Below, piece after piece: positions 46,625-54,828 of a stretch of DNA of 54,828 bases (within the stretch, counting starts at the first letter, position 1; every line of letters begins with the position of its first letter). A program made the translations under genes and the position numbers. The notes under the pieces were generated by a model. That model was not told the DNA's origin. It saw nothing but the letters and a program-made list of their open reading frames with translations, and searched no databases. Source of the stretch: Spirogloea muscicola (taxonomy: Eukaryota > Streptophyta > Zygnematophyceae > Spirogloeales > Spirogloeaceae); assembly GCA_009602725.1 (NCBI GenBank), contig WELB01000122.1:255030-309857 (forward strand), given 5' to 3'.

Positions 46625-47240
46625 CCAGCTTGAGATAGCCCTCTTGAGCAGGACTTGCACATTGAATGTGTACTGTATGTGGCTTCTTGTTAAGCTGCTG
46701 GTTGAATTCGCAAAATAATGCTCATAGAGGGAGCAATGGCCTGCACTTGCACTTGTCGCTCTTCATGGTCTGTTTGAAGTGCATCATGTTGGCAGACTTG
46801 TAAATTTCTTCTTCATAAGCTGGCATGTCTGAGACAGGCCATCATCTGTGTGTGGTTGTACGACTCCTGTGTTGTTAGAAGTCTGCCCAATTGTTGCAAA
46901 TGTCAGGCAGGCCGCTGAGCTCCTTGCAAGACCATGGGCCTCATTCCACCCGAGACCGTCAACTTGGCAGCCAGGCAGCTTGTCGTGGAAAGTCGAGCTT
47001 GCCTTTGATCAACTGTATCTTCAAGCTAGGTGGAGAAGTCAAATGGGATCTCACCACGGCTGACAACCCAGCCACAGTTGTTCAAGCTATACGTATACAT
47101 GTACACCTTGTCCTCTCCTTTCAGGCTGGGCTCTCCCCGGCGTCACGGGAACGTTTCCCTATTTCTTCTTTTCTTTCCCGCCCGCTGCTACTCTTTCCAA
47201 CTTGCGGCTGCTTACGACTGGTTACTAGGTGACCACCCGT
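46625..47240. other. Intergenic region, RPT1 to bilin reductase
   Basis: The RPT1 3' flank. At 46980-47090 a plus frame reads SLPLINCIFKLGGEVKWDLT and on to NPATVVQ. It looks exon-like but is isolated, and I cannot place it in any family. No RNA gene is seen. Confidence 0.45.
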
Positions 47241-47242
47241 AG

Positions 47243-47400
47243 TGCCGTCCATTCCTTTGTCGCCTGGCCTCCAGTTAATCTGGCCGCGCTTGCCTCTAGT
47301 GGTACTTTGCATGGCTGTCTTTCAGCGCATTTCGGCCCCTTCCGGCCCCTGTCTGGGGCTGTCATTTGACAGACCTCGTTCCCTTTGGGACAGCTTACTT
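47243..47400 (+). repeat. Dispersed repeat upstream of the bilin reductase gene
   Basis: Contains GTCCATTCCTTTG, a CCTCCAGTTAATCTGGCCGC module as at 43255 and 30510, then GGCCCCTTCCGGCCCC and a variant hairpin (GGGGCTGTCATTTGACAGAC). It ends about 85 nt upstream of the start codon. Confidence 0.7.
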
Positions 47401-47485
47401 CTTTGGAAGAACTTGTAATTAAAGCTACGTAGCCAGCGTAGTGCTACCAGCCTTGACTCGAGTGACTCGACCAAGGACCCAAGCA

Positions 47486-50108
47486 ATGGGGCTGGGAACA
47501 GTGGCGGCGGCGGCGGCGGCCGCGGTGGCGGCGGCTCCGCACGCGAATTGCCAAGACCTGCGTCTGTGGGCGCTTCCCCAGTCGCAGCGTGCCTGCCGCA
47601 AAGCGACCCACATCGGCTCTCGTGGCAGTGGCCTCGGCGGCCACAACGTTGCCGCCGCTGCTCCGCCGTCCTGGCAGCGGCGGCAGCGGCGGCCCGAGGC
47701 CTGCGCGAGGAGCTCGCTCGCCGTGCCGCCGGCGGCGGCGGCGGCGGCGGCTTCCGACGGCGCCACAGCCGAGGCCTCCCCATCTTCTTCCGCTTCTGGC
47801 GCCACCCCATCCGGTGGTGCCGGCCTGTACACGCCGTTTGTGGAGCACACGGTCGCGGCGCTGGGCGCCCGCACGCGCCTCTTGCCCTTCCCCATCCAGG
47901 CACGTCCGCGAGGAGGCCCACTTATCGCCCTCCTTCGCTTGGTCGAATTCACTGGTCTTGTCACAGAAGCTACAGCTGCGTCAAGCGGCCCTCCGCCGCC
48001 GCTGCTGCCGGAACGGCCGCACTTCCATGCGAGCTTCAGCTCAAGCTCAGCGCCCAAATGCCTCGATGGAAGGCTCCATCTGTGGTAGCCCACGAGCACG
48101 CGAAGGCCTCATCGGCTGGCAGTCGTCCCGCTCGCTTCACCCTGTGAGTTGCTGAAGATTGCTACGCTGATGGGATGCCTCAAGCTGCGCAGGACGAGTA
48201 CGTTGAGCTGCAGGGAACAGACCCCAAAGGCGGGCCGGCGGTGGCCCGCAGCACGTCGCTGCAGGCGGAGAAGGTGCGCCAGTTCCGGGCGGCGGATATC
48301 AGCGCCGGCCCCATGCTGCAGGTGAGAGCTCCCCCCAACAACCCAAAACCCCAAATTCCCCCAAACACCCCCCACTGGCATTGTCACTCTCATCTTCTTT
48401 TGGGTTATCACAAGCACAATGCGAGCTTTGCCAGAGCTTCTCAGTTGCCCTTCGCTCAGGTGCTGAACCTCATCATCTTCCCGAGGCCAGAGTACGATCT
48501 ACCCTACTTCTGTGCAGACCTGGTCACTTTCGGTAAAGGCCACCTCGTTGTCATGTACGCACTCTTCTTGGTCATCGTGCCTGTGGAGCTCGCGCCTTGT
48601 TGCCACTCCTTGCCATTTGTACCTGCTCATATGTTGTCACCAGTACTTCAGATGGTCAATTTCTCTTGATTTGTAGTATTGATTGAGTTCTTGATTTGCC
48701 TTGCTATTGCCGAGCTGCCTTCCCAGCCAAGGATCTTACCATGTGATTCACAAAGCAAGCACTGAAAATTAAATTCCTGTGCACGCAGCGACTTAAATCC
48801 CTTGTACAACACAGAAGAGTACCACAAGAAGTACATCTTCCCGGTCTTGCCCGTGTGTGAGCACTATTCACAGGTGTCCTCACTCTCTGATATGTATTTT
48901 CCCAAGGGTTCATGCTATCTGACCTTTCAAGTATTATCTCAGACATGATTGGCATGCATGCATTGTGAAAGCATGTGGTCTCATAGGTGCTTCGTGCAAA
49001 TTGAGCTGCAGTCTCTGCCTTGGGGTGGCGAATTCACGGCAGAGTCCCTCCAGTTCTTCTCTCCCGCTCTATTGTGGGCTCGCCTCCCACTTGAAGCTGA
49101 CGTGCACGTCATTGTCTTCGAAGCTTACAAAGCTTACCTGGATGTACGTCCCACACCCTCTCTATGCTTGACCCAGGGCCTGCAGGAAGACATCTGCAAG
49201 ATAAGCCCTCCGTTCGACATTGGCTGCCAAATGGCCTTACTGTGTTGTGGGAATGATTGTAGAGCGTAGGAGCAGTTCAAGTGCTTCTGATATTTCCTGA
49301 GACGCCGTCATCCATATGAGTGCACAGGCATGGCTTGCGATGCTTGACGAAGCTCAGCCCGAGATGGAATCAAGCATTGTTGCTAAGAATCAAGAAGCCC
49401 AGCATCGCTACTTGAGTTGGCGAGCTGAGAAGGTACCCACGTGCAAGTAGCATGTCACTAGTGTTGCAGAGCTATTGTCATCTTTGTCCTATGCCCTGCA
49501 TTGTAGAGCTTCATAGACCAAGCAGGGCAAGGAGAAGGTCAACAAGGATGGAAGACGAGGTGCCAGCTGCGAAATGGTGGTCAGCATGTTTCACAGAGTG
49601 ACTCTTTACCATGATATGTCCAGGATCCAGGCAGGCCACTGCTCACACGCCTGTTTGGGGCTGAACGGTGTGAGGTGAGAAGCACAGCAACCTGAACCTC
49701 TGCCCTGGAGGCTCAACACCTCTGGTTGCACTCAAACAATCAAGGATGCCAATCATAATGTGCACCATAGGGCATATTTGTGTTTGTGATTTGAGGCGGA
49801 GATTGGTCTCGGCGTGCTCAGAGGATCAAAACAATGAGATGTTGCTGTAGAAGAAAAGAGATGAGAAGCTGAGGAAAGGAGCTACGTCTGAGACCTAGTT
49901 CAATGTCTTAATTGTCAAGCAGGGCTACATTCATGATTTTCTTTTTGATGGGCTGCATTCCATGGGCACGAAGACATTTCTTGACTACTTCCCAGAATAT
50001 CTAGAAGCTGACGGGAGTATCACAAAGAGGCGCAGTGTCGCAGGAAAGCGCTATAGCACAAGGCCTTGGGACTACCACGGTCGCCTGCTGTTGCAGACTT
50101 CATTGTAA
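47486..50108 (+). CDS. Ferredoxin-dependent bilin reductase (HY2/PebA/PUBS family)
   Basis: Predicted plastid enzyme reducing biliverdin IX-alpha with ferredoxin electrons to a phytobilin, such as the phytochrome chromophore. Eight exons: 47486-47899, 48193-48321, 48460-48554, 48789-48873, 49012-49143, 49328-49432, 49624-49674, 49923-50108. 398 aa. The first ~100 residues are Ala/Ser/Arg-rich, as in a transit peptide. Family motifs follow: YTPFVEHTVAALGAR, VRQFRAADISAGPMLQ, PRPEYDLPYFCADLVTFGKG, VVIDLNPLY, LPWGGEFTAESLQFFSPALL, NQEAQHRYLSWRAEKDPGRP, DFLFDGLHSMGTKTFLDYFP and GKRYSTRPWD. Residue 201 is Asp (FCAD), where Arabidopsis HY2 as I recall it has Asn (FCAN), so the product could be phycoerythrobilin, phycourobilin or 15,16-dihydrobiliverdin rather than phytochromobilin. 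Intron 1 seems to use a GC donor (CAG|GCACGT). The stop codon lies inside a tandem duplication. Confidence 0.9.
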
Positions 50109-50395
50109 ATTCAAAGTGTGTTCAGTGTACCATAAGTGGACATCCAAAGGAGAGTGCGAGATCTTGCAGTATTGAAGCGTAGCCTAATCTGACCACGTTG
50201 CTTAAAGACAGGACAACAGAACGGACAATTCAAGTGGAGGACCTCTTCCATTGTAACTTAAAGTGTGTTCAGTGTACCATAAGTGGACATCCAAAGGAGA
50301 GTGCGAGATCTTGCAGTATAGTAGCGTAGCCTAATTTGACCATGGTGCTTAAAGACAGGACAACAGAACGGACGACTTAAGTGGAGGACCTCTTT
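50101..50395. repeat. 147-148-bp tandem duplication spanning the bilin reductase stop codon
   Basis: Copy 1 is 50101-50248 and copy 2 is 50249-50395. Both begin CATTGTAA, which in copy 1 holds the last codons and TAA stop, and both contain GTGTGTTCAGTGTACCATAA and GACAGGACAACAGAACGGAC. About a dozen differences are seen by eye. Confidence 0.9.
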
Positions 50396-51085
50396 CCTGA
50401 AGTTGCTAAGTAGCTACTCTACTTCATACTTCATCTAGGACTTTGTACTATACTTCTCCTGAGCAAGGTTGCTGTAGAATTTTGTAAAGTAGGTAGAGTG
50501 ACAGACTAGATGACCTTCTTGAGCTGGTCCGAGCTGCATCTTCTTAGTGCCGATTTAGCTCGATAAAGTGGCTAGCAAAATTGCGGTCACTCACAGAAGA
50601 TCATATATGCCACACTATCCACCAGAAGCACGCAAGACTCCTGACCACGCTGAAAACTTGAGCTGACATTATAGCCAAAATTTAGCATTGAATGAAGTGC
50701 TTGGGACATCGTTCTTAGAAGCCGCGCTTACAAGACAATCGAGAGCCTCCTTTGGTATGTAGTCTCTGCAGTGTACATATCATACTTGTTTGAGGAGTTG
50801 GTCACATCATGCTATTTGTGAGGACAAACAATACAAGCAGGGCGCAAGGCATCAGGCAGACCAAGTCCTTGTAGAGGCAAGGCCTTAGAAACTGCAGTTT
50901 CCGAAGTGTTGTCCTGTCGAGGTACGCTATTGGCGTGTTAAAAAGCATTGCAATCCGCTTGTAGTTCTTGCTGCGTCGTACTCATGAGGCTTGAGAGAAT
51001 AGTACTGCTGATTAAAAATCACTGACAATGAGTGTTGCTTTCAGTACTAGTTTCCACTGGCTTAGTTACCACTTGGCCACTCTAC
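50396..51085. other. Convergent intergenic region
   Basis: Lies between the 3' ends of the bilin reductase and the SLT-domain gene. AT-rich, with no coding frame or RNA gene recognised. Confidence 0.6.
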
Positions 51086-54000
51086 TTACTCGTCATCGAG
51101 ATAAATTCCAACCCAATAATAAGGGCTGGGCACTGGATTATCTGGCAAAGCTGAGCTGTTGATGGTCTCCTTGCCGACAAGCCACTTCACAGGAGAGTAC
51201 ACATGCCGTGCTTTGGCTTCTCCCTGTCACACATGCATCAGCTCGTCAGGCTTGCATCTACACAACTACATGGTCATTCATTTGTGGCAACTGTATTGGT
51301 CGAGAGCTGGGAAAGAGCCTCACTGGTATAGCACCCTGGCCTTCAGGTACTCTTTCCAGAAGGGTAATGTTTGTGAAGAGTCTGCCAATGCATGGCCGCT
51401 TAGGAAACTCCTTACTACAAACTCCTCGCTCCTTGGTCTGCACAGTGACACAATTCAGCAAGATGTCCTCCAACTAAAATTGCCACAGCTTCAATGAATA
51501 ATGAAGATACGCTGCATGCTGGAGCTATTTTCAAAAGCTTGTCAGCGGCCAGCACACCTGCCGTCAAGCTTAGACAACCAGTGTAAGTATGCAGCACCAT
51601 AGTAGCACGAGGCAAAGGGCCTCCAAAGATCCTCTTGAGAGGAGGCAGGGTAGTCTCCATAACCCAAGTCCCTGATTGACAAGGACGAACAACGATTGAC
51701 TCAGCATCACAGTGCACCCTGAAGCTCAAACACCGTCATGTGAGACCAACTCATGTATTGCACATGTGAAGGTTCAGAAACTGACGCAGTCACCAAGCAA
51801 ACTGTGCTACCAACCAACAAGCTCTCATCACTGTATGTGGCAATCTGATCTTTACTGCAACATGTACATATCTGGACATGGATGCATATCACAAGGAGAA
51901 AGCTGAGATGCTACTGCTGTACAAGTGCTTGAAGAAGGCTGTCAAGGCTAAGAAGCTTGGAGGAGACATGTCATAGCTGCAACCTTGAAAGCCGGCGAGC
52001 AGTTGCCAGGTCGACCTGCATGAGGCCGTTGTGAACCGTGCCAGAGCCACATAAGTACCGCTTGCTCCGAACCTCCGCCAAGGTGCAGAGCATCGCAGCA
52101 CTAAGTCCCCTCTTTTGCGAAAAGTGGGTCCGCAGCACAATGTCCACAACAGCCTGCACTTGACAAGAGCAGGCTATGTCAGCAGAAAGGGTACCTACGT
52201 GCACAATCAATCATTTTCAGCTTTCAATCAAGCGAACCTGAGTTGACAGTTAGGAGCTTCTTACCACACTCTCCAACATGGTACACACTTGTTAGTACCA
52301 CCCACTTTGTACTAGGCCATAAGTGGACTGCTAACCTGCAACTCAGTCTTTGTAAGGTACGGCTGGGACAGCTGGTCTCTGCAGAACCGAATGCGACCAC
52401 GCCCTGTTTCCCCAGCTTTACGCCACTCCTCAGCAACGCGGGGGTCTTTACGGAGCTCCGCTAAGTCCCTGGTGGATGCTCGGTCTTCCCAATATATCCA
52501 CGTGCCTGATGAGGTCAAAGGGGCCTTGCAGACGATCGTCTGTAAGCTCTTGCATTGCTTCTCATCTACTCCTCACTTGCAACCCTTTGACTGGCATTAA
52601 AAGGTTGTCGAGGCAGCACCCACAAGCAAATTACCATTACTGCGCATAGTGCACTGAACTCCACATATGCATAATCATCTCAAGAAATTTTGCTGCAGTG
52701 CATAAGGATTACCAGGTGCCAAGCAACCGCATCAAGCATCAGACAAGCTCAGGTTCCTTGTGCAAGAAACCGCAGACTGAAGCCAGCCGTGGGTGTGAAG
52801 TACCAGTGTGCACCAGGCATGGAGCTGGGGCGGCAGGACGGGGACCTCCGGCCTTTACAGCAGCCGTGCCAGCCCTGACCGTGAGAGACGATGTGGGCAG
52901 CGATGCACCAGCCACAGCGACTGCCACTGCTGATGCGACTGCCTTGTCCATTTCGGCCCTGCCAAGACTTGTGCAGACTTGGTGAGATGTGATGACTTCA
53001 CTTTAAGGCTTAATAGCACAATCCGACTTAAGAAAGATGACACATCACAGCACAGCAGCATCCACGCCGTGTCAGCATCAACAGGCTCTTATCATCAAAT
53101 TGAGCTGCCTTGCTACATGCAGCAGGGGGGCCGCGCAAGTCACCTCGCCTTCAGAAGCAGGGCTTCCTTGGCGAGCAGATACTTGGTCCAGTACCGCTGG
53201 GTTGACGCTTTCTCAATCCCCCTTGGACCGCCATTGTAGCCCCTTACAACAAACTCCTCACTACGATCTCTGCCAAGCACTCCACGAGCGAGGCACATGT
53301 CCTTCAACAAGCATCAGCTTGCATGAGGACGAGCCAGCCAGGCAACCACAATCTCACATGACCTACTAGAACATGCCCATCAAGCTGGTGCTTCCTAGAC
53401 GAGCAGGCAGTGAGCACCGACTTGCCAGCATAAGTGGAGAGCCAGTTGAGATACGCCGCGCCAAAGTAAACAGCCACAAATGGCTGGTACAGCATTTTGT
53501 TGGCCCAGTCAACAGTGTATGCCCGGTAACCCATGTCCCTGAGAAGGCAAGTCACACCGAGCAGGGCCATCAAGCAGGAGCACAAGCATTACAACTTCCA
53601 GTTCTGGGAATCTCCGCAGCAGCAGTTGCCCAGAGGTACATGGACTTCATGGACCTGGGTCAGGATAGTGCCTAAACCATGGCTTCCTCTGCCAAGAGTG
53701 CTCAAGCTTCAGCTTGCGCTCCAGCAGTAGTAAAGATGAGGAACTGGAGGTCACAATGATGCTCGTCCTCAGGGTGTACAACGACGTATGCGAGGCAGCG
53801 CACCTTGAGAGCCACTCGGCGGTGGACTGCAGGACCTGCATGATGCCCGTGGACGCCTCTCCCAGATGCGGCTCAAAGCGGTATGCCAGCGGCTGCCTGC
53901 CGCTCTCCACCTCCGCAATCGCGCACACACACACCTGGCCACAAGCGGTTGGCCTGAGGGATTTAGCCATCCAACTGAAGCCTTGACTTAAGTACTTGAC

Positions 54001-54564
54001 ACTTGAATAAAGTAACAGGCTGTGGCGTCTAGGTGTGGACAACCAGCCCATCAATGTACTGAGGTTGGGGACACTCACGGGGTCCACACGGCCGGCAAAG
54101 TGGCGGTTAATGGTGATGTCGGCAACAGCCTGCCATCAGTGCACGAGACGACAGCAGCATCAGCTGGCAGCGGCCGCGAGATTGACTGGCAGTAGCTCCC
54201 GAGTACAAAGGAGACTGCCTGACTCGGTGACAGCAGAATCACTTAGTTATCTACTTCCATTAGACATAATTGACCAAATTCCAAACCATCTTTTGGAATC
54301 ACATGACGGCCTCGGAGTCGGCGGGCCTGCTGCTCACGCGCATCTCCGTGGCGGTCACCACCGGCCGGCCTCCGGGGAGGCGAGCCATCGGTACCTTGCT
54401 GCCACTGCCGCCACCGCGCGCCGCCCACTCGGCTGCCACGCCAGGGTCGCGCCACAGGGCGCTCATGTCCACCGGGGACGCCCAGTCGTCCCAGAACTCC
54501 ATCACCGGCGGTCCGACGGTGGTGGCGGCGGCTGCGAGTGCCGCCGGGACCTCGACAGCAGCAC

Positions 54565-54600
<36 letters not shown>

Positions 54601-54828
54601 CGGCGCCCGAGGACAGGGCCTCTGCTACCGCTGCCGAGGGCACGATGGCTGACAGCGCCTCCACAGGCGGCTCAAGCTGCGCTTGCGGGCCTCCCGGTGG
54701 TGGTGCAGGGGCCGCTGGCTCTGGAACGGGGCCAGGTGCGGGAGCGCCAGCTGGTAGCGTCGCCGCCGCCGCCTCCGCCAATGCCGCCGCCGCCGTCGCC
54801 GCGGCAGCCGCAGCGGCAGGCGCCGCCT
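51086..54828 (-). CDS. Tandem lysozyme-like (SLT) transglycosylase-domain protein, 5' partial
   Basis: Two copies of a lytic-transglycosylase-like domain. Exons in transcript order: (edge)-54338, 54129-54079, 53934-53804, 53538-53422, 53269-53144, 52958-52880, 52852-52804, 52505-52336, 52153-51984, 51671-51558, 51437-51335, 51223-51086. Phases close throughout, giving at least 563 aa. Each unit starts with a W-rich helix (ALWRDPGVAAEWAARG; ELRKDPRVAEEWRKAG). Then come T-[EK]-x-E/T-x-[MLR] and A-V-x-D-I, and the family-1 SLT block: unit 1 AIAEVESG...GIMQV, unit 2 TLAEVRS...GLMQV. The candidate catalytic Glu codons are 53911-53913 and 52073-52075. YFGAAYLNWLS or YYGAAYLHWLS follows, then SEEFVVR. 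Unit 1 ends with YNGG (53227-53238); unit 2 has SFLSG instead. The Ala/Pro-rich N-terminal exon stays open to the window edge with no ATG before VGPPVMEFW, so the start is not in view. Confidence 0.8.

Overview
This window looks like nuclear DNA of a green-lineage eukaryote. I favour a streptophyte alga, but I cannot name the species. Every confident gene is split by many short spliceosomal introns (GT-AG, with a few GC-AG). The proteins are plant-type: a KEA4/5/6-type K+/H+ antiporter, a UDP-glucose 6-dehydrogenase, an HCF152-type chloroplast PPR protein, a HY2/PebA/PUBS-family bilin reductase, a SAC3A/LENG8-type mRNA factor and the proteasome ATPase RPT1. Exon limits were built by hand from splice sites, phase closure and family recall. 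No transcript or database was consulted.

Layout, left to right. 115-6089 (+) is the KEA gene in 20 exons. 6440-9880 (-) is a dead non-LTR retrotransposon (zinc finger, reverse transcriptase remnant, endonuclease-like tail) with a hairpin-rich repeat. Then come a GC-rich stretch, a 911-nt N gap and a 121-nt poly(A) run. 11547-15356 (+) is UGD in 10 exons. It converges on 16001-21218 (-), an HCF152-like PPR gene in about 16 exons. 22030-25150 is a dense cluster of a dispersed repeat containing GGCTGG...CCAGCC hairpins. 25751-27530 (-) encodes a secreted protein joining an eight-cysteine lipid-transfer-type domain, a proline-rich linker and three EGF-like repeats. 27800-32640 is a second repeat-rich block with retroelement fragments, a minisatellite, a 5S rRNA-like sequence and an ~0.8-kb imperfect palindrome. 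35836-42527 (+) is SAC3A/LENG8 in about 17 exons. 43498-46624 (+) is RPT1 in 10 exons, 426 aa. 47486-50108 (+) is the bilin reductase in 8 exons, followed by a 147-148-bp tandem duplication that starts at its stop codon. 51086 to the right edge (-) encodes a protein with two tandem lysozyme-like (SLT) transglycosylase domains, its 5' end beyond the window.

The genes do not form a pathway. They are housekeeping and plastid-related genes separated by islands of repeats. Shared themes are plastid function (HCF152, bilin reductase, perhaps the SLT protein) and wall or matrix (UGD, the LTP-EGF protein). The least expected items are the tandem SLT protein, the LTP-EGF chimera, the hairpin repeat family (also found just upstream of RPT1 and the bilin reductase) and the stop-codon duplication.
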